DNA from: Paracoccus aminophilus JCM 7686
GTDB lineage: Bacteria > Pseudomonadota > Alphaproteobacteria > Rhodobacterales > Rhodobacteraceae
Direction: 5' to 3'
Assembly (NCBI RefSeq): GCF_000444995.1
Contig: NC_022041.1
Span: 2,578,001-2,642,000, forward strand
DNA: 64,000 nt
How positions within the stretch are numbered: position 1 is the stretch's first letter; the number at the start of each line of letters is the position of its first letter. The notes beneath the pieces are model-generated. The model made no database searches and was not told where the DNA came from. It saw nothing but the letters and a program-made list of their open reading frames with translations. Shown here in pieces: positions 35,117 to 43,733 of the stretch. Made by a program: the position numbers and the translations under genes.

Positions 35117-35638
35117 ATGCCCCTGCCCCTGCGTCTTGCTTTGCTTCTGCCGTTGATTGGCCTGACCGCCTGCACCCAGATCAACGGCCTGCTCGGTAAG
35201 GAAAAACCGGCCGGGACGAGCGAAGCAGCAGCGGCGGCAGCACCGGGCGACACCGCCACCACGGCCACGGCCACGGCCGTCACGACAACGGCACCTGTGC
35301 CCAAGGCCAGCGCCAAGACGGCCGCGCAGCTTGATACGACGACCGCCGCGCAAAAGGTGGAAGCGGCCAAGCCCGCGGTCGCTGCCGAGAAAAAGCTTGG
35401 CACCACCATCGCCTCGCTTGGCGATCCGACGGTGCCGGGCTTCTGGATCAAGACGCCGCTGGTCAAGGCAGCCGCGCAGGGACGCATCGTCAATCCGGCG
35501 AATGGAAAATCCTCGAAGGTCGAGTTGTTGCCGCTGGCCGGTCCCGCTGGCGGTGGCTCGCAGGTCTCGCTGCCCGCGCTGCAACTGATCGGGGTCAGTC
35601 TGACCGATCTGCCCTCGATCGAGGTCTATCAGAACTGA
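35117..35638 (+). CDS. Predicted lipoprotein of unknown function
   Basis: 173 residues from the ATG at 35117. [19 protein letters not shown] is a lipoprotein signal with lipobox LTAC. An Ala/Thr/Lys-rich spacer (about 35-95) leads to a compact domain with [23 protein letters not shown] and a C-terminal [13 protein letters not shown]. Such a layout suggests a cell-envelope protein on a flexible tether. Divergent from moaA and ending just before a shared terminator. No family is recognised. Confidence 0.78.
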   Translation: MPLPLRLALLLPLIGLTACTQINGLLGKEKPAGTSEAAAAAAPGDTATTATATAVTTTAPVPKASAKTAAQLDTTTAAQKVEAAKPAVAAEKKLGTTIASLGDPTVPGFWIKTPLVKAAAQGRIVNPANGKSSKVELLPLAGPAGGGSQVSLPALQLIGVSLTDLPSIEVYQN

Positions 35639-35665
35639 AAAGGGCGGCCCGGCGGCCGCCCCTTT
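35638..35665. terminator. Bidirectional terminator between lipoprotein gene and glmS
   Basis: GGGCGGCC (35642-35649) and GGCCGCCC (35654-35661) form a perfect 8-bp stem with a CGGC loop, flanked by A-run on the left and TTT on the right. It serves convergent genes on both strands. Confidence 0.75.
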
Positions 35666-35668
35666 GCG

Positions 35669-37486
35669 TCACTCGACCGTGACGGATTTGGCAAGGTTGC
35701 GCGGCTGGTCCACATCCGTGCCTTTGGCAACGGCGGTGTAATAGGCCAGATATTGCATCGGCACTGCATAAAGGATCGGGGCAAAGATGCCGCCCGCCGC
35801 AGGCATGGTCAGCGTCGCATGGGTTCCCTCACCCGCCAGCTCGATGCCTTCGCTGTCGGAAATCAGCAGCACCTGACCGTGGCGCGCCATGACCTCATGC
35901 ATGTTCGAGACGGTCTTGTCGAACAAGGCATCGCGCGGCGCCAGCACCACCACCGGAACATTGCGGTCGATCAGCGCAATCGGCCCATGCTTGAGCTCGC
36001 CCGAAGCATAGCCCTCGGCATGGATATAGCTCAGCTCCTTGAGCTTCAGCGCGCCCTCCAGCGCGACCGGGTAAAGCGGCCCGCGCCCGAGATAGAGCAC
36101 ATCCTGCGCCTCGGCGAGCCAAGCGGCCAGACCGCGACAATCCTCCGAGAGACCCAGCACCTGATTGAGCAGCCCGGGGATCGCGCGCAGCTCGCCGACC
36201 AGAGCCGCAAGCTCGGCATCCGAGATCCGGCCCCGGTCATGCGCGGCCTTGACCGCCAGCACCGCAAGCACGGCCAGCTGGCAGGTGAAGGCCTTGGACG
36301 AGGCCACGCCGACCTCGATCCCGGCCAAAGTCGGCAGCGCAATATCGGATTCGCGCGCAATCGCCGACGTGCCGACGTTGACCACGCCGATGACCTTTTC
36401 GACCTTGTCGCGCACATAATGCAGCGCCGCCAAAGTATCGGCGGTCTCGCCCGATTGGCTGACGAAAAGCGCCCAAGAGCGCGGCGACATCGGCGGCTCG
36501 CGATAGCGGAATTCGCTGGCGATATCGATGTCGCACGCCAGCCCGGCCAGGCTTTCGAACCAGTATTTCGCCACATGAGCCGCATAATAGGCGGTGCCGC
36601 AGCCGACCAGCGTCAGACGCTCGACGCTCGAGAAATCGAGCCCTTCAGGCAGCACAATCCGGTCGCCATGCAGGTAATGGTTCAGCGCATCGCCCAGAAC
36701 GACCGGCTGCTCGGCGATCTCCTTGGCCATGAAATGGCGATGCCCGGCCTTGTCGATCGCGGTCGAGCCGACGTCGATCACCGCCATGTCGCGATTGGCG
36801 CGGCGCCCCTCGCTGTCCTCGATTTCGACGCCCGCGCGGGTCAGCACCGCAAGATCGCCATCCTCGAGATAGGTGATGCGGTCGGTGAAGGGCGCCAAAG
36901 CCACCGCGTCCGAGCCGAGGAACATCTCACCCGTGCCATGCCCGATCGCGAGCGGGCTGCCCTTGCGGGCGGCAATCATCAGATCGGGCTCGTCCTTGAA
37001 GAGAAAGGCCAGCGCAAACGCGCCATGAAGCCGCCGGATGGTGGCGCGCGCCGCCTCGACCGGGGTCATCCCCGCCGCCATATACTGCGCTGTCAGCAGG
37101 GCGACGACCTCGGTGTCGGTGTCGGATTCCGGCGCACGACCGCCCGCGATGACCTCGGCCCGAAGCTCGCGGAAGTTTTCGATGATGCCGTTATGGACCA
37201 CGGCCACCGGGCCATGAAGATGGGGATGCGCATTGACCTCGGTCGCTGCACCATGGGTCGCCCACCGGGTATGGCCGATGCCGATCAGGCCTTGCAGCGG
37301 CTCATGGACCAGCCGGTCCGACAGGTTCACGAGCTTGCCGACCGCGCGGCGACGATCGAGCTCGCCCCGCGCGTCAATCGAGGCGATCCCGGCGGAATCA
37401 TAGCCGCGATATTCAAGCCGCTTGAGCGCCTCGACCAATTGGGGCGAAACCTCGTGGTTGCCGAGAATCCCGATAATGCCGCACAT
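35669..37486 (-). CDS. glmS: Glutamine--fructose-6-phosphate aminotransferase (isomerizing)
   Basis: Makes glucosamine-6-phosphate, the entry to peptidoglycan and LPS amino sugars. 605 residues. Nucleophile C2 in MCGIIGILG, RRLEYRGYDSAGIA-type region at 22-35, two SIS domains (SQSGETADT, SSKAFTCQ), and the C-terminal LAKSVTVE. The ATG shares one base with the glmU stop (TGATG). No glmS ribozyme is seen; translation appears coupled to glmU. Confidence 0.97.
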   Translation of the reverse strand: MCGIIGILGNHEVSPQLVEALKRLEYRGYDSAGIASIDARGELDRRRAVGKLVNLSDRLVHEPLQGLIGIGHTRWATHGAATEVNAHPHLHGPVAVVHNGIIENFRELRAEVIAGGRAPESDTDTEVVALLTAQYMAAGMTPVEAARATIRRLHGAFALAFLFKDEPDLMIAARKGSPLAIGHGTGEMFLGSDAVALAPFTDRITYLEDGDLAVLTRAGVEIEDSEGRRANRDMAVIDVGSTAIDKAGHRHFMAKEIAEQPVVLGDALNHYLHGDRIVLPEGLDFSSVERLTLVGCGTAYYAAHVAKYWFESLAGLACDIDIASEFRYREPPMSPRSWALFVSQSGETADTLAALHYVRDKVEKVIGVVNVGTSAIARESDIALPTLAGIEVGVASSKAFTCQLAVLAVLAVKAAHDRGRISDAELAALVGELRAIPGLLNQVLGLSEDCRGLAAWLAEAQDVLYLGRGPLYPVALEGALKLKELSYIHAEGYASGELKHGPIALIDRNVPVVVLAPRDALFDKTVSNMHEVMARHGQVLLISDSEGIELAGEGTHATLTMPAAGGIFAPILYAVPMQYLAYYTAVAKGTDVDQPRNLAKSVTVE

Positions 37487-38829
37487 CAGTTGTTATCCTT
37501 TTTGCCGCGCAGGGCGTCCATCAACCGGGTCGCCAGACCGGGCTTGTTCTCTTGTCGCGCCCGTCCGATCGCCAAAGCATCGTCGGGAATATCTTGCGTG
37601 ATCACCGAGCCCGAGCCGGTCATCGCCCGCGCGCCCACGCGCACCGGCGCCACCAGCATCGTATCCGAGCCGATGAAGGCATTGGCGCCGATCACTGTGC
37701 GATGCTTGGAGACCCCGTCGTAATTGCAGGTCACCGTGCCCGCGCCGATATTCGTGGCCTCGCCGATCTCGGCATCGCCAAGATAGGTCAAATGGCCGAC
37801 CTTGACGCCTTCATGAAGCTGGCTGTTCTTGATCTCGACGAAATTGCCGACATGGACATCGCCGCCAAGCTCGGCCCCCGGACGCAGCCGTGCGAAAGGC
37901 CCGACCGTCGCGCCCGCGCTGACATGGCAGCCCTCGAGATGGCAAAACGGCAGGATCTCGGCCCCACTTTCGATGGTGACCCCCGGCCCGAAGACGACAT
38001 TCTGCCCGATCACGGCATCGCGCCCGATCACAGTGTCGAGCGCAAACCAGACCGACGCGGGATCCGAAAGCGTCACCCCGTCCTCCAGCGCCGCCGCACG
38101 GGCGCGCGCCTGAAAGAGCGTCTCGGCTGCGGCGAGTTCCGCCCGGGTGTTGATCCCGAGCGTCTCGCTTTCATCACAGGTCACGACATCGACGCGGTGG
38201 CCGCCCGCGCGGGCAAGCTCGACGATATCGGTGAGGTAATATTCGCCCGCAGCATTGTCATTGCCGATCTTCAAGACGAGCTCGGCCAGAAGCGTGGCAT
38301 CCCCAGCGACCACGCCGGAATTACACAGATGGATCGCCCGCTCGGCCTCGCTCGCATCCTTGAATTCGACAATGCGCTCAAGCCCCTGAGGGCCAACGAC
38401 GAGGCGCCCATAACGCCCGGGATCGCGGGCGTCAAAGCCCAGAACCACGACCTCGGCGGGATGGGAGAGCAACGCGGCCAGCGTCTCTTCCGAGATGAAG
38501 GGCGTGTCGCCGTAAAGCACGACGACCTTGCCCTCGAACCCGTCAAGCTCGGGCAGAGCCTGCGCGACGGCATGGCCAGTGCCCAGCTGCTCGGCCTGCA
38601 ACACGATCCGCGCCTCGGGATCGAATTTCGCGACTGCTTTCGAGACGGCTGCGGCGCCATGCCCGGTCACGATGACCACATGCTCGGGCTCAAGCGAGCG
38701 CCCTGCGGCCAGAGCATGAGCGAAGAGCGGCACCCCCCCCAGACGATGCAGCACCTTCGGCAGATCCGATTGCATGCGACTGCCCTGTCCGGCGGCCAAG
38801 ATGATCAAAGCGACGGGACTATCCGACAT
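37486..38829 (-). CDS. glmU: Bifunctional N-acetylglucosamine-1-phosphate uridyltransferase/glucosamine-1-phosphate acetyltransferase
   Basis: Forms UDP-GlcNAc. 447 residues: N-terminal pyrophosphorylase (ILAAGQGSRMQSDLPKVLH near 10-28, VLYGDTPF) and a left-handed beta-helix acetyltransferase with hexapeptide repeats after about residue 245. The ATG at 38829 has GAGG five bases upstream. Divergent from gph; coupled to glmS by TGATG. Confidence 0.97.
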   Translation of the reverse strand: MSDSPVALIILAAGQGSRMQSDLPKVLHRLGGVPLFAHALAAGRSLEPEHVVIVTGHGAAAVSKAVAKFDPEARIVLQAEQLGTGHAVAQALPELDGFEGKVVVLYGDTPFISEETLAALLSHPAEVVVLGFDARDPGRYGRLVVGPQGLERIVEFKDASEAERAIHLCNSGVVAGDATLLAELVLKIGNDNAAGEYYLTDIVELARAGGHRVDVVTCDESETLGINTRAELAAAETLFQARARAAALEDGVTLSDPASVWFALDTVIGRDAVIGQNVVFGPGVTIESGAEILPFCHLEGCHVSAGATVGPFARLRPGAELGGDVHVGNFVEIKNSQLHEGVKVGHLTYLGDAEIGEATNIGAGTVTCNYDGVSKHRTVIGANAFIGSDTMLVAPVRVGARAMTGSGSVITQDIPDDALAIGRARQENKPGLATRLMDALRGKKDNN

Positions 38830-38951
38830 GGCTGCCTCAAATATTGCTTGTTTCTTTATCTTGGTCGAGGTTCTACCGATATGTGGGGCGACGGCCAAGA
38901 GGCACGCGTTCACACATTTTGACGGAAGGTTACAAAGATGGCAGGCGGGCT

Positions 38952-39626
38952 ATGACAGGGACGGTGGTCTTCGATCTCGACGGCACGCTTGCGGATACGT
39001 CGCTCGATCTGATCGCGGCTGCAAATGCATGCTTCACCTCGCGCGGCCTCGCCGCACCGCTCGACCCGCAACAGGATGCCGCCATCGCCTTTCAAGGCGG
39101 ACGAGCGATGCTGCGCGCGGGCTACGCCCGGCTTCCCGCCGAGGTGCTGACACCCCCCGGCGCCGAAGACGAGGATTACCCACGCCTCCTATCCTTCTAT
39201 GCCGAGAAGATTGCCGAGCATACCGTGCTCTATCCGGGCGTGATCGAGGCGCTGCATAGCCTGAAAGACGCCGGGCATCGTCTGGCAGTCTGCACCAACA
39301 AGCCCGAGGCGCTGGCCGAAAGGCTGCTGGCCGAACTCGGCATCCGCGACCGCTTCGCCGCGCTGATCGGCGCGGATACACTTCCCGTGCGCAAACCCGA
39401 TCCCCGCCCCTATCTTGCGGCGGTCGAGGCCGCGGGTGGAGAGGCCGCCCGCTCCTTCCTTGTCGGCGACACCGAAACCGATCGAAAGACCGCAACTGCC
39501 GCAAAGGTGAAAGTCGCTCTGGTGACCTTCGGACCAGAAGGCCAAGCCATCTCGCGCCTCAAGCCGGATCGGCTTCTCGAACATTACGACGACCTGCCCG
39601 AACTCGCCGCGCATTGGCTCGGCTGA
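38952..39626 (+). CDS. gph: Phosphoglycolate phosphatase (HAD superfamily)
   Basis: 224 residues of the HAD fold: motif I VVFDLDGTLADT (nucleophile D8), motif II CTNKP, motif III around RKPDPRPY, motif IV FLVGDTETDRKTA. Removes phosphate from 2-phosphoglycolate, formed in DNA repair or carbon metabolism; the specificity is by family resemblance. The ATG at 38952 gives a normal start; upstream coding in frame would overlap the glmU promoter. GGCTT-type repeats begin five bases after the stop. Confidence 0.87.
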   Translation: MTGTVVFDLDGTLADTSLDLIAAANACFTSRGLAAPLDPQQDAAIAFQGGRAMLRAGYARLPAEVLTPPGAEDEDYPRLLSFYAEKIAEHTVLYPGVIEALHSLKDAGHRLAVCTNKPEALAERLLAELGIRDRFAALIGADTLPVRKPDPRPYLAAVEAAGGEAARSFLVGDTETDRKTATAAKVKVALVTFGPEGQAISRLKPDRLLEHYDDLPELAAHWLG

Positions 39627-39630
39627 GATC

Positions 39631-39673
39631 GGGGCTTTGCCCCGGACCCCAAGGTATTTTCGTCAATGCGAAG
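39631..39673 (+). repeat. Intergenic repeat, copy A
   Basis: Begins with the palindrome GGGGCTTTGCCCC (39631-39643), then GGACCCC, and ends AGGTATTTTCGTCAATGCG-AAG. The last 22 bases match copy B (39816-39837, opposite orientation) at 20 of 22 positions. The palindrome just after gph may act as its terminator. Confidence 0.65.
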
Positions 39674-39815
39674 CGCTTAAACTTTGGGTAAGGCTTCTGA
39701 GCTATGCTGGATTTACGGTACAGGCAGAGGTGCCGATGACCGTTCAGAGCGAAGCGCCCCGATCCAATGATGCCGCAGGCCGGGTCGGGGCGTCAAATCT
39801 CTCGGGAGATCTCGA

Positions 39816-39874
39816 CTTCGCTTTGACGAAAGTACCTCGGGGTGAGCCCCGTCAGGGGCGAGGGGCAGAGCCCC
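39816..39874 (-). repeat. Intergenic repeat, copy B (inverted)
   Basis: On the minus strand it contains GGGGCTCTGCCCC (39874-39862), an extra GACGGGGCTCACCCC-type palindromic piece, and then a 22-base arm nearly identical to copy A. It ends about 20 bases from the bfr stop. With copy A it bounds 142 bases holding a dubious 48-codon frame from 39736; no recognised gene lies in 39627-39894. Confidence 0.65.
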
Positions 39875-39894
39875 TCACCTGAAAAGCCTGACGC

Positions 39895-40380
39895 TTACTC
39901 TGCCTGATCGGCAGGCTTCGCATTGAGCTGGCCATAGGCCTGAGCACCGATATTGTCATAAAGGCCGAGCTGGGTTTCGAGGAAGTCGATGTGACCCTCC
40001 TCATCCGCAATCAGCGCCTCGAACAGGGCTTTCGAGACATAATCTCCGACCTTCTCGCAGTGATCACGAGCTTCGATATAGAGATTGCGCGCGTCGTTTT
40101 CTGCGGCGAGATCTGCTTCCAGCGTCTCTTTCAGGTTCTGACCGATCCGCAACGGGTCGAGTTTTTGCAGATTCGGGTGACCTTCGAGGAAGATGATTCG
40201 CTGGATCAGGCGATCCGCATGGTTCATCTCTTCGATCGATTCCGCGCGAGATTTATCTGCGATATGTCCGAAGCCCCAGTCTTGCTGAAGGCGGTAGTGC
40301 AGCCAGTACTGGCTGACAGCGGTCAGCTCAGACCGCAGCGCGGCGTTGAGATATTCGATGACCTTGGCGTCGCCCTTCAT
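39895..40380 (-). CDS. bfr: Bacterioferritin
   Basis: Haem-containing iron-storage cage subunit. 161 residues. Ferroxidase residues E18, E51, H54, E94, E127 and H130 are all present, and M52 supplies the haem ligand. GAAGGAGCTG gives the ribosome site, located inside the bfd reading frame. The neighbour bfd (upstream, overlapping) fits iron release by the ferredoxin. Confidence 0.96.
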   Translation of the reverse strand: MKGDAKVIEYLNAALRSELTAVSQYWLHYRLQQDWGFGHIADKSRAESIEEMNHADRLIQRIIFLEGHPNLQKLDPLRIGQNLKETLEADLAAENDARNLYIEARDHCEKVGDYVSKALFEALIADEEGHIDFLETQLGLYDNIGAQAYGQLNAKPADQAE

Positions 40381-40618
40381 GAGCAGCTCCTTCTTTTCCA
40401 GAACGAAGGCCCCTTATTACGGGGGGTACGCCCAGATTATCGCAACTGCGCATGGTGTCCAGAAACAAGGGCATGCATCCCCCACAATCGGCACGCTTGC
40501 CAAGCGCGTGATAGATCTTGCCGGGGGTGATGATGGTTTCGGGGTCGGAGGCGCGCATCCAGTCCACCGCAGCACGGATCTCGTGGTCAGAAATCTGAAG
40601 GCAGTGACAGATGATCAT
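40328..40618 (-). CDS. bfd: Bacterioferritin-associated ferredoxin
   Basis: [2Fe-2S] protein that reduces the bacterioferritin core to mobilise iron. 96 residues. Ligands C4 and C6 (ICHC) and C45 and C48 (DCGGC) match the BFD-like fold. The frame continues past the bfr start and ends at 40328, a 53-base overlap in another frame; the last about 25 residues are basic and encoded by DNA that also carries the bfr ribosome site and first codons. An earlier stop is absent. Confidence 0.88.
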   Translation of the reverse strand: MIICHCLQISDHEIRAAVDWMRASDPETIITPGKIYHALGKRADCGGCMPLFLDTMRSCDNLGVPPVIRGLRSGKEGAAHEGRRQGHRISQRRAAV

Positions 40619-40735
40619 GGCGCTTCCCCTTTGAGGGATAACCTACCGATTCACTCGGACAAGTAAAGTCTGAGTTTTTCACTTTGTGATGAGGGAGCGC
40701 TTGACCGCTCGCGTCGAGAAGATCAGAAACCCGCC

Positions 40736-41785
40736 ATGAAACTCGACGATTTCGACTTTGACCTGCCCGAAGGGCTGATTGCCACCCGCCCCGCTCAGCC
40801 GCGCAGCGCGGCGCGCCTACTTGTGGCCGAAGGCCCGGATCTGCGCGATCTGCAGGTCCATGATCTGACCCGCGTGTTGCAGCCGGGCGATCTGCTGGTT
40901 TTGAACGACACCAAGGTCATTCCCGCGCGCCTCACCGGCAAGCGCGATCGCATGACGGCGCAAGGCCTGGTCAGCGCCAAGATCGAGGTCACGCTGCTTG
41001 AACCTGACGCTGCCGGCAATTGGCGCGCTCTGGCCAAGCCGCTGCGCAAGTTGCAGCCCGGTGAACGCATCATCTTCTCTGACCAGCTCTCCGCCGAGGT
41101 CGTCGAGATCGCCGATGCGGGCCTCTCGCTGCGGTTCGATGCCGAGGGCAGCGCCTTTGAGGAAGAGCTCGCCCGGGTCGGCGCCATGCCCCTGCCGCCC
41201 TATATCGCCGCCTTGCGTGCGCCCGATGAGCAGGACCGCACCGATTACCAGACGGTCTGGGCCAAGAATTCGGGCGCCGTCGCAGCCCCTACTGCGAGCC
41301 TCCATTTCGACGCGCCGCTGCTCGATGCCTTGCGCGAGATGGGCGTGCGCTTCACCTATGTCACGCTTCATGTCGGCGCGGGCACCTTCCTGCCGGTCAA
41401 GGTCGATGATGTCGCCACCCACAAGATGCATGCCGAATGGGGCGAGGTCTCTGAGGCCGCCGCGCAAGCGATCAATGCCGCGAAGGCCGAGGGCGCGCGC
41501 GTCATTCCCGTGGGCACGACCGCGCTGCGGCTGATCGAATCCGCCGCCTCTGAGGACGGCCGGATGCAGCCGTTTCAGGGCACGACCGAGATCTTCATCT
41601 ATCCCGGTTATCGCTTTCGCGTGACCGATGCCTTGATGACAAATTTCCACCTGCCGAAATCGACACTGCTGATGCTGGTCAGTGCCCTGATGGGACAAGA
41701 GCGCATTCGGGAAATCTATGGACATGCCGTCAGCTCTGGGTATCGTTTCTTCAGCTATGGCGATGCTTCACTTCTGATTCCCTAA
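40736..41785 (+). CDS. queA: S-adenosylmethionine:tRNA ribosyltransferase-isomerase
   Basis: Transfers and isomerises the ribosyl moiety of SAM to preQ1-tRNA, giving epoxyqueuosine. 349 residues. [44 protein letters not shown] and [16 protein letters not shown] are characteristic. The ATG follows GATCAGAAACC without a strong ribosome site. The gene runs divergently from bfd and nine bases ahead of the MFS transporter gene. Confidence 0.96.
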   Translation: MKLDDFDFDLPEGLIATRPAQPRSAARLLVAEGPDLRDLQVHDLTRVLQPGDLLVLNDTKVIPARLTGKRDRMTAQGLVSAKIEVTLLEPDAAGNWRALAKPLRKLQPGERIIFSDQLSAEVVEIADAGLSLRFDAEGSAFEEELARVGAMPLPPYIAALRAPDEQDRTDYQTVWAKNSGAVAAPTASLHFDAPLLDALREMGVRFTYVTLHVGAGTFLPVKVDDVATHKMHAEWGEVSEAAAQAINAAKAEGARVIPVGTTALRLIESAASEDGRMQPFQGTTEIFIYPGYRFRVTDALMTNFHLPKSTLLMLVSALMGQERIREIYGHAVSSGYRFFSYGDASLLIP

Positions 41786-41794
41786 GGTTTTTCA

Positions 41795-43054
41795 ATGCTG
41801 ACCGTCCTGCGCACAACGTGGCCCCTGCTTCTTGGCGTGCTTTTACTGATGGTCGGCAATGGGATGCAGGGCACCTTGCTCGGTATCCGCGGCAGCCTTG
41901 AGGGTATTTCGCCCGGCCAGATGTCCTATGTCATGGCGGCCTATTACGCGGGCTTCCTTCTGGGCAGTCGCACCGTGCCAGGCATGATCCAGAAGGTCGG
42001 CCATGTCCGCGTCTTCGCCGCATTGGGATCGCTGATCTCGTCGGTGCTGATCCTTTATGCCGTCGCGCCGAACTGGGTCTTCTGGTCGGCTTTGCGGCTG
42101 ATCATCGGTTTTTCCTTCTCGGGCGTCTATATCACCGCCGAAAGCTGGCTGAACGCGGGCTCGACCAACGAGACCCGGGGTCAGGCGCTCTCGGCCTATA
42201 TGATCGTGCAAATGCTGGGCATCGTCGCCGCGCAAATGCTGATGACGGCAGCGGATCCGGGGGGCTATCTGCTCTTCGTCATCCCCTCGGTGCTGGTCTC
42301 TTTCGCCTTCCTGCCGATCCTGCTGTCGCCCCAGCCTGCGCCGCAATTCGCCTCGATCGACCGGATGAGCTTCAAGCGGCTTTTCCAACTGTCGCCGCTT
42401 GGCTGCGTCGGCATGTTCCTGATCGGCGGTGTCTTTTCGGCAATCTTCGGCATGGCCTCGGTCTGGGGCTCGATCGCGGGGCTTTCGGTCAAGGAGATCT
42501 CGGCCTTCGTCGGCGCGATCTATCTGGGCGGGCTGGTGCTGCAATATCCGATCGGCTGGCTGTCGGATCACGGCGACCGTCGCGTGATGGTGCTGGGCCT
42601 TGCGATCTTCGGGACAGCGGTTTCCGCGCTGACCATCATCTTCTCGCCGGGAATCGCCGGGCTTTTGCTGGCGGCGGCGGCGATTGGCGGGGTCGCCAAC
42701 CCGGTCTATTCGCTGCTGCTCGCCCATACCAACGACTTTCTCGATCAGAAGGATATGGCGGCGACCTCGGCGGGCCTGCTCTTTATCAACGGCATCGGCT
42801 CGATGGCGGGACCGATCATCACCGCCTGGCTGATCGCGCTCAGCGGCCCGAACGGGTTCTGGCTTTACATCGGCATCCTGCTGGCCGCCCTCGCCACCTA
42901 TACCTGCTGGCGCATGACCCGGCGCGCAAGCCCGGATGTCGATCAGGGCTTTGCCGTGATCTCGCCCGCCGCGACCCCGCTGGCGATCGAGGCCGCGCTC
43001 GAATCGGCCAGCGCCGATCAGAGCACGCCCAACCCGGACAAAGCCCTGGACTAA
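41795..43054 (+). CDS. MFS transporter, substrate unknown
   Basis: 419 residues, twelve predicted transmembrane helices, with the MFS loop 2-3 and 8-9 features (GWLSDHGDRRVMVLG after helix 8) and a hydrophilic C-terminal tail of about 35 residues. It resembles YcaD-like permeases often of unknown substrate. It starts nine bases after queA, so co-transcription is likely. Substrate cannot be inferred from neighbours. Confidence 0.85.
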   Translation: MLTVLRTTWPLLLGVLLLMVGNGMQGTLLGIRGSLEGISPGQMSYVMAAYYAGFLLGSRTVPGMIQKVGHVRVFAALGSLISSVLILYAVAPNWVFWSALRLIIGFSFSGVYITAESWLNAGSTNETRGQALSAYMIVQMLGIVAAQMLMTAADPGGYLLFVIPSVLVSFAFLPILLSPQPAPQFASIDRMSFKRLFQLSPLGCVGMFLIGGVFSAIFGMASVWGSIAGLSVKEISAFVGAIYLGGLVLQYPIGWLSDHGDRRVMVLGLAIFGTAVSALTIIFSPGIAGLLLAAAAIGGVANPVYSLLLAHTNDFLDQKDMAATSAGLLFINGIGSMAGPIITAWLIALSGPNGFWLYIGILLAALATYTCWRMTRRASPDVDQGFAVISPAATPLAIEAALESASADQSTPNPDKALD

Positions 43055-43119
43055 GTCCCGGACTGCGCTTGCACCTTCCGTCGGGCGATGCCAGCATCAG
43101 CCAAACGAAGGAGACCGGG

Positions 43120-43701
43120 ATGACCCCAGCAGAGATCAATGCCTTTTGGCTCGACGAGATCGGCGAAAAAGGCTGGTATGCCCGCAGCGACGCGGTCGAT
43201 GCCACCATTCGCGACCGCTTCCAGCCCGCTTGGGAGGATGCCGAAAACCTGACCCGCGATTGGCTTGGGGCGCCGCGCGATGCGCTGGCCGCGCTGATCC
43301 TGACCGATCAGTTTCCGCGCAATATGTTCCGCGACGATCCGCGCGCCTTTGCCACCGATGCGCTCGCGCTGCGGATTGCCGATGCGGCGATCAACCTCGG
43401 CCATGATCTCGCCATTCCCCTGCCCGCGCGCCAGTTCTTCTACCTGCCCTTCGAACATTCCGAGAGCCTCTCCGACCAGAATCGTGCGGTCGAGCTCATC
43501 CGTGAATTCATGGGCGAGGAAAGCACCCGCCACGCCGAGCTCCACCGCGACGCCATCCGCGCCTTCGGTCGCTTTCCCTGGCGCAATGGCGCGCTTGGCC
43601 GGACCAATACCCCGGACGAGCAACGGCTTCTCGACGCAGGCGGCTATGGCGCGCTGGTCTCGGGCAAGGTCTCGCTTGATGCAGCCGGGAAATTGGTTTA
43701 A
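43120..43701 (+). CDS. DUF924 family protein
   Basis: 193 residues of the alpha-helical TPR-like DUF924 family: FWLDEIGEKGWY at the start, the signature LILTDQFPRNMFRDDPRAF, and YLPFEHSESLSDQ. Function unknown; the family is cytosolic. GGAG lies seven bases before the ATG at 43120; an in-frame ATG at 43069 has none. It lies 32 bases before lpdA. Confidence 0.88.
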   Translation: MTPAEINAFWLDEIGEKGWYARSDAVDATIRDRFQPAWEDAENLTRDWLGAPRDALAALILTDQFPRNMFRDDPRAFATDALALRIADAAINLGHDLAIPLPARQFFYLPFEHSESLSDQNRAVELIREFMGEESTRHAELHRDAIRAFGRFPWRNGALGRTNTPDEQRLLDAGGYGALVSGKVSLDAAGKLV

Positions 43702-43733
43702 CGCTCAACTATCTTTTCACGAGAGGGATTCCG

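Noticed and set aside
37486..38829. glmS ribozyme or riboswitch before glmS
   Set aside because: glmS follows glmU with a one-base overlap, leaving no leader for such an element.
39736..39882. 48-codon plus-strand frame between gph and bfr
   Set aside because: Has an AGAGG site, but its last third is made of repeat B, so it is not called a gene; noted with the repeat.
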